The notes beneath the pieces are model-generated. The model saw only the letters and a list, made by a program, of their open reading frames with translations. It searched no databases and was not told the DNA's origin. This document shows, piece by piece, positions 17,688 through 27,500 of a stretch of 64,000 nucleotides of DNA (the first letter of the stretch is position 1; each line of letters begins with the position of its first letter). The translations under genes were made by a program, and so were the position numbers. The stretch is from Flammeovirgaceae bacterium UBA6059 (GTDB lineage: Bacteria; Bacteroidota; Bacteroidia; Cytophagales; Cyclobacteriaceae). The DNA lies in the NCBI GenBank assembly GCA_002435755.1, contig DIYH01000023.1, positions 54,412 to 118,411 of the forward strand, read 5' to 3'.

Positions 17688-17713
17688 TTGAATACCAATT
17701 CAATAGAGATTTG

Positions 17714-17747
17714 AAGGGTGGGTTTTCGAGCAGAATCCGCCCTTTTT
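17714..17747 (+). terminator. Rho-independent terminator after M14 peptidase gene
   Basis: Stem AAGGGTGG (17714-17721) / CCGCCCTT (17737-17744), with one G-U pair, followed by a T run. Confidence 0.75.
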
Positions 17748-17855
17748 CTATGCAATCGGTTTCATTGCCAAAGTCTTTGACTTTTAGGCTGATAACCTTC
17801 CAACTGTGCCATTTTCTTACTAATTCGCAGGAGATTTTAAAAATCTTAGATACAA

Positions 17856-19517
17856 ATGAGTAGTAAATACACTAAATGGTATCACCCTTACAGGTGTAGC
17901 CCCGAATACAAAAAGAAAGTAGCCTATTTCAGCATGGAGTTTGGTGTTGATCAGGCATTGAAAATATATTCTGGAGGCCTTGGCTTCCTAGCAGGTTCTC
18001 ACATGAAGAGCGCCTATGATCTCAAGCAAAATTTGATTGGTGTTGGTATCCTGTGGAAGTATGGATACTATGATCAGGCGCGCAATGATGATCAAACATT
18101 GAGAGTACAGTGGATCGAGAAGATCTACAACTATCTAGAAGACACAGGTATCGTAGTGCCGCTATCTATCCTTGATAATCAGACGGTATATGTCAAGGCT
18201 TATGTGCTTAAGCCCGAAATATTCAACACAGCACCGATCTACTTGTTGACGACTGACATACCTGAAAATGACTTCTTGTCGCGCACCATTACCCATAAGC
18301 TATATGATGGCAATACACTTACCAGAATGGCTCAAAGTATGGTGCTAGGTATTGGTGGAGCCAAAATCGTAGAGTTGCTAGGTGGAGCAGATATCTACCA
18401 CCTCAACGAAGGACACGGACTACCAGCTGCCTTCAGCCTTTATCAGAAGTACAACAAAGACCTTGATAAGGTCAAAGAGCACCTGGTCTTTACAACCCAT
18501 ACGCCTGAGAAAGCAGGTAATGAAGAGCATGAGGCAACATTTCTCAATAAAATGGGCTTTTTCTGTGAGTACTTCTCAGACGAGGAACTAGCCAAGTGGA
18601 CCGTTGGTACTAACACATTGAGCTACACGGTTACTGCATTGAGAATGGCAAAAATCTCGAACGGTGTATCGAAGATCCATGCCGATGTAGCTAATGACAT
18701 GTGGAAGGATTATTCTGGGATTAGCGAGATCATCCCGATTACAAACGCCCAGAACCATGCCTTCTGGACAGATAAGCCCCTAGAGAAGGCTTTTAATTCT
18801 GGTAAGGATGCTGCAATTGCTAAGCGTAAGAAGGAGCTGAAGAAAGAGCTCTTCAGGGTAGTTGCGGATCAGACTGGATCAGTAATGGATCCTAATGTCT
18901 TGACGATAGTTTGGGCCAGAAGATTCGCAGGTTATAAAAGGGCGGATCTGATGCTGAAGAACTTCGAGCGATTTACAAAGCTGATCACTAACGAGAAATA
19001 TCCGGTACAGATCATCTGGGCAGGCAAGCCTTATCCACTTGATGAACCTAGCATTGCGACATTCAACCACCTCGTCAATGTCTCTAAAGGCTTCAAGAAT
19101 ATGGCGGTCTTGACCGGTTATGAGATTCGCCAAAGCCGACTACTTAAGGAAGGAGCAGATATCTGGCTTAACAATCCTAGAATTCCTCGTGAAGCAAGTG
19201 GTACTAGTGGTATGACAGCTTGCATGAATGGAGCTGTAAATGTCTCCACTTTTGATGGCTGGATGCCTGAGTTCGGCAAGGACGGTGAAAACTGCTTCTT
19301 AGTACCTCCAGCAGATCTTACCAAGGAAGTAAGCGTACAGGATGATCACGATTTCAATCATCTCTATGATATTTTCGAAAATAAGATCTTGCCGCTTTAC
19401 TATGACAAGCCAGCAGATTGGATGAAAGTCGTGAAGGCCAGCTTCAAAGATGTGGCACCATTCTTTACTTCAAGAAGAATGGCGGATGACTACTACAAAA
19501 AGATGTACGAGCACTAG
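17856..19517 (+). CDS. glgP: GT35 alpha-glucan phosphorylase-like protein, PLP-lysine position is Thr
   Basis: A 553-residue short-type member of the glycogen/alpha-glucan phosphorylase family: KVAYFSMEFG, IYSGGLGFLAGSHMKSA and VGVGILWKYGYY near the N-terminus, HLNEGHGLPA and FTTHTPEKAGNE in the middle, VWARRFAGYKRADLML later. The pyridoxal-phosphate segment reads EASGTSGMTACMNGA from residue 446; Thr454 occupies the place where phosphorylases have the PLP lysine (GMKA in short forms, NMKF in GlgP/MalP). Classical phosphorolysis of glycogen is therefore doubtful; it may be a glucan transferase or binding protein. Monocistronic with its own terminator. Confidence 0.85.
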   Translation: MSSKYTKWYHPYRCSPEYKKKVAYFSMEFGVDQALKIYSGGLGFLAGSHMKSAYDLKQNLIGVGILWKYGYYDQARNDDQTLRVQWIEKIYNYLEDTGIVVPLSILDNQTVYVKAYVLKPEIFNTAPIYLLTTDIPENDFLSRTITHKLYDGNTLTRMAQSMVLGIGGAKIVELLGGADIYHLNEGHGLPAAFSLYQKYNKDLDKVKEHLVFTTHTPEKAGNEEHEATFLNKMGFFCEYFSDEELAKWTVGTNTLSYTVTALRMAKISNGVSKIHADVANDMWKDYSGISEIIPITNAQNHAFWTDKPLEKAFNSGKDAAIAKRKKELKKELFRVVADQTGSVMDPNVLTIVWARRFAGYKRADLMLKNFERFTKLITNEKYPVQIIWAGKPYPLDEPSIATFNHLVNVSKGFKNMAVLTGYEIRQSRLLKEGADIWLNNPRIPREASGTSGMTACMNGAVNVSTFDGWMPEFGKDGENCFLVPPADLTKEVSVQDDHDFNHLYDIFENKILPLYYDKPADWMKVVKASFKDVAPFFTSRRMADDYYKKMYEH

Positions 19518-19544
19518 CTTACTCGACAATGCTCGATTGCAAGG

Positions 19545-19571
19545 GCCGATGCTTAGCGCATCGGCTTTTTT
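19545..19571 (+). terminator. Rho-independent terminator after GT35 gene
   Basis: Perfect 8-bp stem GCCGATGC (19545-19552) / GCATCGGC (19558-19565), 5-base loop, then six Ts. Confidence 0.85.
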
Positions 19572-19674
19572 GCCAATTTTTATACTTAATAAGTCGGATT
19601 CTGCCTAAGAGTAGTTGGTTACATGGTCTTAACTAAAGAGTCTTTATTTATCCAATTATGGAAATGAACAGGAT

Positions 19675-19920
19675 TCATACAATTGCCTTTGTGAGACATA
19701 AAACCATATCCTGCTGCGCCCCTCCGAAAGACTCAGTGTAAAATAGGTACTCACATCTATCAATTACGATGATTTCGAAATCTCTAGGTTTCAAATTTTT
19801 AATAGCTTCTTCAGCTGCTCGCTCCCTATCATCATCCTCTTCAGGTATTGGTTCTTGAGCGCAGGCCAATAACAATGTAAGTAGGGTGGAGGCGAAGGAA
19901 ATGGTCTTCAACGTTTTCAT
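19675..19920 (-). CDS. Small lipoprotein, function unknown
   Basis: From the ATG at 19920 this is an 81-residue protein with a signal peptide and lipobox (LLLAC). An acidic linker (EEDDDRERAAEEAIKN) and a short C-terminal part with two more cysteines follow (RCEYLF, MVLCL). The open frame continues upstream to 19977, but the later start puts the signal peptide at the N-terminus. Nothing in the family or neighbours suggests a role. Confidence 0.6.
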   Translation of the reverse strand: MKTLKTISFASTLLTLLLACAQEPIPEEDDDRERAAEEAIKNLKPRDFEIIVIDRCEYLFYTESFGGAQQDMVLCLTKAIV

Positions 19921-20308
19921 ATGCATGAATATGTTTTGATACTCTGTTAAAATTGCATTGTTAAGTAAAGATGACACCTCAGTGCGAGATCATATCTACC
20001 ACTGATCTAAAAGTGATTGGATAGAGCCTCAAATACGTTCGCTATTAGCCGTTACGGTTTAAGTACGTTTTTCAATAAGATGGATGATGGTCACTAAATG
20101 AAGATGTATAGGCACTATCCTAACCAACGGTTTTCAATTTCAGAAGCAGATGTTTAATGTATCGGCTTTTTTACGCTCTGCCCTGAATTTAAATGTGAGA
20201 TGTGCTTTCAGGCTAAGAAAATTTTCATTTCGTACACAATTTTCACCGAAAGCGGCTGTTAATTATGTAAGATTCACTTCTATTAAGTAAATTAAATCTA
20301 TAAATAGT
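19921..20308. other. Intergenic stretch with a decayed copy of a terminator
   Basis: No gene seen. Around 20140-20173 the sequence reads GCAGATGTTTAATGTATCGGCTTTTTT, strikingly like the terminator at 19545-19571 but with the stem broken, as if duplicated and decayed. Apart from that, no repeat or RNA signal was recognised. Confidence 0.3.
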
Positions 20309-20316
20309 TATATTTG
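20309..20316 (+). promoter_or_regulatory. Bacteroidota-type -7 promoter box TATATTTG
   Basis: Exact match to the Bacteroidota consensus TAnnTTTG, in an A/T-rich stretch and a few bases before the structured module at 20322-20425. No convincing -33 TTG box at the expected spacing. Confidence 0.5.
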
Positions 20317-20321
20317 GCATA

Positions 20322-20425
20322 GTACTTGCAATTGAGAAGTTGCGGTACAAAGAATTTTAGTTAAGTGTTTTGAGTTTTTGGTTGGTGGTTTGAAAGCCCT
20401 GGGATTTCCCGGGGTTTTCTTTTTT
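20322..20425 (+). ncRNA. Candidate small RNA or leader/attenuator upstream of the TMEM175-like gene
   Basis: A likely transcript of about 100 nt between the TATATTTG box and a strong terminator. It opens with a hairpin GTACTTGCAA / TTGCGGTAC (20322-20348; one bulged T and one G-U pair) and ends with the stem CCCTGGG / CCCGGGG followed by TTTTCTTTTTT (20397-20425). The channel gene starts 38 bp further on. It could be a free small RNA, or a regulated leader where read-through expresses the channel gene. No named RNA family was recognised. Confidence 0.45.
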
Positions 20426-20462
20426 GGGGTGATATTGTATCTTCCTTTCCTCAAACAATGTC

Positions 20463-21224
20463 ATGGTCAGAGAGACGCTCAAGAAGAACCGAATCGGTCT
20501 AAACCCACACTTCAACTATAGGGGAGAGGAGCAAACGCGCATCGAGGCATTTACAGATGCTGTCTTCGCTTTTGCTGTGACCTTACTGGTACTATCCAAC
20601 TCTATACCTGAGACTTTTGAGGACCTGAAGGCATCTTTCTCGGACATTATCCCTTTTGGCTTGGCTATCTCTATCCTGGTCAGTATATGGTTTGACCACT
20701 ACATTTTTTCAATTCGATACGGTTTTAGAGATGGCTATATCACCATGCTCAACACGCTGTTGCTCTTTCTTGTCTTGATATATGTTTATCCGCTCAAGTT
20801 TCTCATGAGTCTACTCACCAAGATGTTTTATGCATTGATTGCACAGGACTTTGATATTTATCGTACTCTTTTTACCGAAGTGATTAGACCCGCGGATACA
20901 TGGTTGCTGATGATTTTTTATGGGCTGGGTGTTGTGGCGATTTTTGGAACCCTGGCTTTTATGTATCTCTATGCATTAAAGAGGAGGGGAGAGTTAGAGT
21001 TGTCTGATCTGGAAATCTTCGAGACGAAGACGAGCATGTACGTCAACCTTTGTCTCATGGTGCCTCCGCTATTAAGTTCACTAGTGGCCATTTCCGGCAT
21101 TGGTAGCATGACCTTAAACTTCATACTCGCTGGCAATATTTACATGTTGTATCCGATACTCATACCACTCTACAGCCGCTACCGCAATAAGCGAAGAAAG
21201 TTACTTTTTCCTGACATAGCTTAA
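20463..21224 (+). CDS. TMEM175-family (DUF1211) potassium-channel-like membrane protein
   Basis: A 253-residue protein with six predicted membrane segments. The N-terminal signature RIEAFTDAVFAFAVTLLVL (residues 26-44) corresponds to the RxxxFSD filter motif of prokaryotic TMEM175 channels, with Thr in place of Ser. Bacterial homologues usually form tetramers of a single six-helix repeat and conduct K+. The C-terminus is basic (YRNKRRKLLF). Preceded by the promoter-hairpin-terminator module, which may control it. Alternative: an uncharacterised DUF1211 protein without channel activity. Confidence 0.8.
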   Translation: MVRETLKKNRIGLNPHFNYRGEEQTRIEAFTDAVFAFAVTLLVLSNSIPETFEDLKASFSDIIPFGLAISILVSIWFDHYIFSIRYGFRDGYITMLNTLLLFLVLIYVYPLKFLMSLLTKMFYALIAQDFDIYRTLFTEVIRPADTWLLMIFYGLGVVAIFGTLAFMYLYALKRRGELELSDLEIFETKTSMYVNLCLMVPPLLSSLVAISGIGSMTLNFILAGNIYMLYPILIPLYSRYRNKRRKLLFPDIA

Positions 21225-21322
21225 TCTCTATTCTGTTAAGGGTTTATTTAATTGATATTCAGTTAGTTGAAATATAAATGATTGAATGATCATTTTTTCA
21301 TATCTGAGATTTGATAGTTTTT

Positions 21323-21337
21323 GATAGTATCACTATC
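21323..21337. promoter_or_regulatory. Dyad GATAGT-ATC-ACTATC upstream of YceI gene
   Basis: Perfect 15-bp inverted repeat, preceded by a direct half-site repeat (TTGATAGTTT then TTGATAGT). About 104 bp upstream of the YceI/porin pair, in a 216-bp non-coding stretch; suitable for a dimeric regulator. Confidence 0.4.
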
Positions 21338-21440
21338 GCAAATAATAGTATTCAAAACTGACAAGAGTCAAGCTTAGCCTTTCAATCATTAGCTAACTAG
21401 CATATGTAGATACACTCAGTATCTATTGACCCAAAAATGA

Positions 21441-22007
21441 TTGAATATGAAAAAGCTATTCACGTTTACTATCGGCTTGTTCTTCTCCATTGTCACGCTG
21501 GCCCAGTCACCTTTCGCGCTAGACAATGTTTCAAGTAAGATAAGTATTCTCGGTACGTCTACACTCCATGATTGGGAGTCAGATGTAGAAGAAATAGAAG
21601 GTGAGATTAACCTGGATTTTGATGGTAATAAACTTCAGTCATTGAATAATCTCATCTTAACTGTGACTGTAAAAAGCATTAAAAGCGGTAAGTCTGGGAT
21701 GGATAAGAATACCTATAACGCTCTTAATGAAAAAAAACATCCTCAGATCACTTACCAACTCTCATCAGTAGAAAGCATTACAGCTAATGACCTAAAAGTC
21801 AACGGAGAATTAAGTATTGCTGGTGTTACAAAAACCAAAGAACTCATCAGTCAATACGTCATTGAAGATCGATCTGTTGTCTTCAATGGTGCCATCACTT
21901 TTAATATGACGGAATTTGATATCAAGCCACCTACGGCGCTTATGGGCACCATAAAGACAGGAGATGAGATCACTATTGAGTATGACGTGATTTTTATGCC
22001 CAAATGA
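21441..22007 (+). CDS. YceI-family periplasmic lipid-binding-like protein
   Basis: A 188-residue protein with signal peptide ending TLAQ. It has the YceI lipocalin-like pattern: SKISILGTSTLHDWES, KSIKSGKSGMDKNTYNAL, KHPQITYQLSS, VNGELSIAGVTKTKEL and FNMTEFDIKPPTALMGTIKTGDEITIEYD. Family members bind isoprenoid-like lipids in the periplasm. A second ATG at 21447 could be the start. Followed 23 bp later by the porin gene, so probably co-transcribed. A second, divergent YceI gene is nearby at 23325-23960. Confidence 0.92.
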   Translation: MNMKKLFTFTIGLFFSIVTLAQSPFALDNVSSKISILGTSTLHDWESDVEEIEGEINLDFDGNKLQSLNNLILTVTVKSIKSGKSGMDKNTYNALNEKKHPQITYQLSSVESITANDLKVNGELSIAGVTKTKELISQYVIEDRSVVFNGAITFNMTEFDIKPPTALMGTIKTGDEITIEYDVIFMPK

Positions 22008-22030
22008 TTTTTTAAACAAACAACAGAAAC

Positions 22031-23302
22031 ATGAAAAACTTACTTTACACAAATTATGTAGGCCTAACCTTTATGATATTGTTATTGGTTCACGGCACAT
22101 CAATAGCGCAGATGTCACCTATTCAATACTATAGGTATAATGATGCACGAGGAATTAACGTATTCGAAACTTCAAAAGAGGACACAGTAGAATTTAAGGG
22201 ATTGGCCGTTCGATTAGGTGGTGACTTTGCCATCCAATTTCAGGGATTGTCACAAGAGAACAGTCTTGTAGGTGATACACTTGTCGATTTGGCTTCAAAC
22301 TTTAACTTACCGACTGCTAATCTCAATATCGATGTGCAATTGGCTGATGGCGCCAGGTTACACATGCGTACGTATAGCTCTTCTCGACACCATGTTGAGG
22401 GATGGGTTAAGGGTGGTTTTCTACAACTTGACAGACTCGATTTCCTTGGAGAAGGTTTCCTTAGTGGATTTATGGATATAGCGACGATTAGGTTTGGTAT
22501 GGATGAGATCAATTATGGAGATACTCATTTCCGTAGGACAGACAATGCCAGGGCACTTTTTAACCCTTTCGTTGGCAATTATATCATGGATGCTTTCACG
22601 ACCGAACCCTTTGCAGAAGTGACCTTACAAAACAACGGTTTGCTGGGTGTAGTTGGAGTGTCTAATGGTCGCTTGAACCAAAGCCCAACGCGTGGAGATG
22701 ACGGAATAGCATTTTTTGCAAAGCTTGGCTATGATAAACAAATCAATGATGATTTCAGATTCAGATTGACAGGATCAATGTATTCAAGTTCTTCAGAGAG
22801 TACTCGGGACTATCTTTATAATGGTGACCGTGCTGGTGCCAGATACTATGGTGTAATGGAAGGTATTAACGACTCTCGTGTTAGCGATTTCCTACCACGA
22901 TTCAACACGGGGTTTGGCTACCAGACGGCATTTCAATTCAACCCGTTCATCAAGTTCAAAGGTCTGGAAGCATTCGGAGTTCTCGAATTTGCCAATAATG
23001 GCGACAATGATGCAGGAGGTAGCTATACACAGACTGGCATAGAAGTACTCTATCGCTTTGGAAGTCGCGAGCAGCTATATCTGGGTGGTAGATTTAATGC
23101 TGTATCAGGTGAAGCGAATGATGACGCCAGTACTCAGGAGATCAGCAGGACCAATATTGGTGGTGGCTGGTTCTTATCAAATAATATTGTGACCAAATTT
23201 GAATATGTCACCCATTCATATGACGGAGAAGGTTGGGATGGTAGTAAGTTTGAAGGAGCTCAATTTGATGGTGTAGTCGTTGAAGCGGTAATCAGCTTTT
23301 AA
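22031..23302 (+). CDS. Outer-membrane porin-like beta-barrel protein
   Basis: A 423-residue protein with signal peptide (ending SIAQ) and alternating hydrophobic/polar beta strands throughout, ending in a C-terminal aromatic strand (VVVEAVISF). The layout (LRTYSSSRHHVEGWVKGGFLQLD, then DEINYGDTHFRR, then FVGNYIMDAFTTEPF) resembles Bacteroidota phosphate-selective-porin-like barrels found next to YceI genes. It would form a diffusion channel; the solute is unknown. Followed by a bidirectional terminator. Confidence 0.75.
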   Translation: MKNLLYTNYVGLTFMILLLVHGTSIAQMSPIQYYRYNDARGINVFETSKEDTVEFKGLAVRLGGDFAIQFQGLSQENSLVGDTLVDLASNFNLPTANLNIDVQLADGARLHMRTYSSSRHHVEGWVKGGFLQLDRLDFLGEGFLSGFMDIATIRFGMDEINYGDTHFRRTDNARALFNPFVGNYIMDAFTTEPFAEVTLQNNGLLGVVGVSNGRLNQSPTRGDDGIAFFAKLGYDKQINDDFRFRLTGSMYSSSSESTRDYLYNGDRAGARYYGVMEGINDSRVSDFLPRFNTGFGYQTAFQFNPFIKFKGLEAFGVLEFANNGDNDAGGSYTQTGIEVLYRFGSREQLYLGGRFNAVSGEANDDASTQEISRTNIGGGWFLSNNIVTKFEYVTHSYDGEGWDGSKFEGAQFDGVVVEAVISF

Positions 23303-23324
23303 TGTATGATGAAAGACTCAGATC

Positions 23325-23960
23325 TTATAGAGGGCCGGAAGGCCCTTTTTTGATGAGTAAAAGGTTGAAATCAAAACTCACATCGAGTTGATCACGCACT
23401 TTTACTAACCCAAATAGTGCCGTTGGCGGTACCAGATCGAAATACGAAAAGGCTAGATCTTGTTGACCTGTAAATGAGATATGGCCTTCACCAAACGTGA
23501 TTTCATCAAATGGAACAACATATTTATTACTTCTACCTGCGATACTGATCACTATTTCAGCTTTTGCTTCCAGGTAGTTATCTCCACGGCCTGATCCGTC
23601 AAAATAGATTTTGGTTAAGTCGAGAGTTATTCTTGGGTGGTTATGGCTGTCAAGGGTCTTTCTAAAGTCTTTGTTGATGACACTATTTCCACAGTCAAAA
23701 TGGTTGATCGGGAAGTTGATGGCCATGTTGGATAGGTGCACTACATCAGAGGTTACATTGACTGTAGTTCGAATAGTGTCATGAGCATGCCCACTCATAA
23801 ATGAGCAACCAAAGTCAGTGACATTCGCACTACCTTTGATCTCCAGACGACTATCACTAGATAACTGTAGTGTTATGTGGCTGGAAGCCTGTCCATACGC
23901 GATTGAACTTACCAGAACAAGTAATGGAAAAACGGTTACTATGTTGCTGGAGAAGCTCAT
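23325..23960 (-). CDS. YceI-like secreted protein
   Basis: A 211-residue protein with signal peptide ending AYGQ. Recognisable YceI elements: LEIKGSANVTDFGCSF, NSVINKDFRKTLDSHNHPRITLDLTKI and DLVPPTALFGLVKVRDQLDVSFDFNLLL. Its last codons (KKGPSGPL) fall inside the terminator hairpin at 23331-23352. It lies 6 bp after the SRPBCC gene and converges on the porin gene. More divergent than the other YceI, with two extra cysteines near the N-terminus. Confidence 0.82.
   Translation of the reverse strand: MSFSSNIVTVFPLLVLVSSIAYGQASSHITLQLSSDSRLEIKGSANVTDFGCSFMSGHAHDTIRTTVNVTSDVVHLSNMAINFPINHFDCGNSVINKDFRKTLDSHNHPRITLDLTKIYFDGSGRGDNYLEAKAEIVISIAGRSNKYVVPFDEITFGEGHISFTGQQDLAFSYFDLVPPTALFGLVKVRDQLDVSFDFNLLLIKKGPSGPL
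23331..23352. terminator. Bidirectional terminator between porin and YceI genes
   Basis: Stem AGGGCC / GGCCCT around GGAA, followed by TTTTTT on the plus strand. It sits within the last codons of the converging YceI gene. Confidence 0.75.
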
Positions 23961-23966
23961 AGCTGA

Positions 23967-24488
23967 CTATTCAATAGATGCCTCGATAAGCTGTCTTAGT
24001 CTGTGTAGGTTTTGGTTTTGCTCTTCAATGAAGGACCCTTCATTGAATTCAAGAACGGAGTTGTACACAGCATTTTTCCCTTTGAGTACCTGGCGATAGG
24101 AGATAAGGGTGTGTTCCGGGTTGTCTTTGAAAGTGATCTCAGTGTGTCCGAAGATCATATCATTTTCCATATCGAAAGAGATGATTTCACCAATTTCAAA
24201 CCTCCGGACCGTCTGAATGAGTTCTATTTCCTGACCATTCCGCTCGAGTGTGACCCGAAAGGTGCTCCCCGGCTTATTGGGAAAGCCGTCAATGATCTCG
24301 ATCTTCTTGAACCCCTTGATCCATTCGTCCATGCGATGGACTTTTTGGAAAAACTTCCAACAAACTTCAGTCGGAGCGTCTACCTCTTCGGTGGATACAT
24401 GATCCATTCCGGAGGAGAAATAGCCAAAAGCAACAAAGGCGAAGATTAAAAAACTTACAATGATACTACCCCAGGCGAGCACTTTCAT
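23967..24488 (-). CDS. Membrane-anchored SRPBCC (START-like) protein
   Basis: A 173-residue protein: an N-terminal membrane anchor or uncleaved signal (ILVA-rich, residues 5-25) followed by an SRPBCC fold, with STEEVDAPTEVCWKFFQ, MDEWIKGFKKIEIIDG, PGSTFRVTL and TLISYRQVLKGKN. The START-like cavity usually binds hydrophobic ligands. It leads a two-gene operon with the YceI protein, also a lipid-binding family, so a shared lipid role is plausible but only inferred. Confidence 0.8.
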   Translation of the reverse strand: MKVLAWGSIIVSFLIFAFVAFGYFSSGMDHVSTEEVDAPTEVCWKFFQKVHRMDEWIKGFKKIEIIDGFPNKPGSTFRVTLERNGQEIELIQTVRRFEIGEIISFDMENDMIFGHTEITFKDNPEHTLISYRQVLKGKNAVYNSVLEFNEGSFIEEQNQNLHRLRQLIEASIE

Positions 24489-24540
24489 AGGGTCAAACTA
24501 CTCAAAAACTAGGAGCATTTTGTGATAAGATGGTATAAAA

Positions 24541-24568
24541 AAGCCCGACCTCAGTGAGGTTGGGCTTT
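24541..24568 (-). terminator. Terminator after the Vps10-like gene
   Basis: Perfect 12-bp stem AAGCCCGACCTC / GAGGTTGGGCTT, allowing one G-U pair, with A/T runs on both sides. It lies 20 bp past the stop of the minus-strand gene 24588-27734. Confidence 0.85.
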
Positions 24569-24587
24569 TCTATTGATCGATCAAGGG

Positions 24588-27500
24588 TTACTTAATCGGT
24601 TCGTATGTCTTGAAAAGCTGCAAGTCTAGGGCGTCAACAGCTTCCTGATAAGCCGCCCAGTCTTCTTCGAAATACTTGTTAACTGCGTCAAGTTGTGCCT
24701 GAACAGCATCTTTGGCCTGTGTGATGGTCAAGTCCTGATTACCGTTAGGACTGTTGTAAATACCGAGGTGACTCAATGCTCTGAACAACCTCGAGCTTGG
24801 GATCAATGGCTCTACATAGATACCCTGTACATCTTCCTTACCGCTGATCGCCTCTTTCATTGTCTTCAAGGCTTTCTCAGCTTCCTCACCTTGCTTCTTC
24901 ACATCTGTCTTACCCTCTGCCTCACTTTCCTCAAGCATTCCGTTGATTTTCTTGATGGTCTCACGCGCTTCCTGGATGCGATCAACCGCCGCAGTAGCCT
25001 TCTCTACAGTGGCATATACCTCATCATACTTACCCGTCATGACCGTCATTTGACTTACGGGCACATCGATGCGTGGGTCAGCTAGTACATTCACGCTAGT
25101 AGAAGCTTCGGCACCATTATAATAGAGATTGACGGTGTAGGTACCTGGTAGGATTCTGCGTCCTCCTGGCTCTGCTGCTTCGTCTTTTGGTTTTGGTGAA
25201 CCTGGGAACCGCACACCGGTCTTGTTGAGCGTCCATTGCATTCTATTAAGACCAGCATCTTTCACTACCGAGAATAGGTTACGTATCACATTACCGTCAG
25301 CATCCATGATTTGTGCTCTTACCGTGTCGGACTTCAAAGTGGTGTCCTGCTTAGAAGTAGCGCCAATGGAGAAGTTGATTGCAGCTCCGAATGGTTTGTC
25401 CTCACCTCTGTAAATGGCATCAGCCATAAATCTCGTGCCTTTGGCTTCTTTAGTCTCAAAGAGATAAGCATCCTGGGTAGGGTAAGCGTACAGCTTTTCA
25501 TTGAGAACAGCAGCACCATTGCTGGCGACCTCTCTCAATGGTCGGATATCATCTAGAATCCAGATGGCTCGGCCGAATGTACCGATCACCAGATCATGCT
25601 CACGCGGCTGAATTACCATGTCATAAGTAGATACTGTAGGATAGCCTTCGGTCCACTTATTCCAGACGCCACCTCCGTCAAAGCTGACATATAGTCCAAA
25701 CTCCGTACCTGCAAACATCAACTTCGGTTCGATTGGATCCTGTACAAATGAAAGCATGTATCCGTCTACATCGCTATCCTCGATGATCCTTGACCAGCTC
25801 TTTCCAAAGTCAGTGGTCTTGAAAAGGTAAGGGCTCCAGTTGCCACGACGATAATCGTTAACAACGGCATATGCTTCTCCTGCCTTCTTGTTTGAAGCTT
25901 TTACCTGATGTACCCAAGCGCCTGCTGGCATGAGCTTAGTGCTCGGAGTTACGTCAGTCCAGGAAGCACCGCCATCTTGGGTGATTTGAACCTTGCCGTC
26001 ATCGGTACCAACCCATAGCAAGTCTTTCTGAACAGTTGAAGCCTCTATGGCCAATATGGTAGTATGGTTTTCAGCACCAGTCGCATCATAGGTCAATCCA
26101 CCGCTTTCCATTTGGTTTTGCTTCTCTGGATCGTTGGTCGTCAAGTCAGGGGAGATGATCGTCCAGTTCTGACCTTTGTCGGTGGACTTGTGCACAAACT
26201 GGCTACCATAGTAGATGGTGCTGTTGTCGAATGGATCTTGTGCGATACCTGCATTCCAGTTGTAGCGCAAGAACTCATTGTCGGGGTGTGTCGGCTTGAT
26301 GAACTGATTGTGCCCTGTCTCAAAATCAAGTCTAAGTAGGTTACCTCCTTGCCACATGCCATAGCCATATCGCAGGTCATCAGGATCAGGTAGGGCATCA
26401 AAGCCATCACCAAAGGCAATCTCGTCCCAATAGCCATTGCGGATACCGCCTGCATGTAGAGAGTTGCTTGGTCCTCTCCAGCTACCATTGTCCTGCATAC
26501 CACCCATTACATTGTACGGGATGTCACTATCAGCATTGATATGATAGAACTGACCTACTGGTAAATTCTCCACGAACCTCCAGCTGTCTGCCCTGTCTCG
26601 AGATATAGCGATACCCCCGTCATTACCGATGATCAGGTGACTGCCATCCTTAGGATTGATCCACCATGCGTGGTAGTCACCGTGTACACGTGTGGGTACC
26701 CATCCTAATAGGCGATCGAAGGTTTTAGCACCATCGATACTGATGTCTATCTGTGAGAACACATTGTAGATTCTATTCTCATTTTCTGGGTCAACATAAA
26801 GTTCGCCATAGTAGAAAGGGCGATCACCCACTTGCTTGTCTTGAACTTTGACCCACTTCACACCTCCATCAGTTGACTTGTAGATCGCATTCTTCTTAGA
26901 CTCTACAAGCGCGTAGATGGTGTTAGGATTAGATTGTGCAATACCGATACCTATTCTTCCAAGCTCTCCTTTTGGCAGGCCATCTTCATCCGTTCTTTCT
27001 TTCCAAGTTTCGCCACCATCGTGTGAGACATAAAGCCCCGAGCCTTCACCACCAGACTTGAAGAACCATGGCCATCTGCGGAACTCCCACATGCCAACGA
27101 ATATCTTGTTGGGGTTAGAAGGATCTACAGACATGGCACCAACTCCAGTGCGATTATTTACAAATAGCACCTTGCGCCAGTTCTTACCACCATCAGTGGT
27201 TTTATAAACTCCTCTGTCCTGTGAGTCAGCCCATGCCTGACCCATCGCTCCGACGATCACGGTATTAGGATCTTCCGGGTGCACCCATATCTTATGGATG
27301 ACTTTGGTGTTTTTAAGGCCCATGAGCTCCCAGCTCTTGCCGCCATCAAGCGTACGGTATACACCGCCACCCATATTTTGGCTGTTTCTTGGGTTGCCTT
27401 CTCCAGTACCTACCCAAACGATATCAGGGTTTTTCTGGAATATAGAGATTGCACCAATGCTGGCTACCTTCTCTTTATCAAAGATTGGTTCCCACTTGAC

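Noticed and set aside
24012..24449. Forward 145-codon ORF opposite the SRPBCC gene
   Set aside because: Antisense shadow; the reverse frame has a clear SRPBCC fold and membrane anchor.
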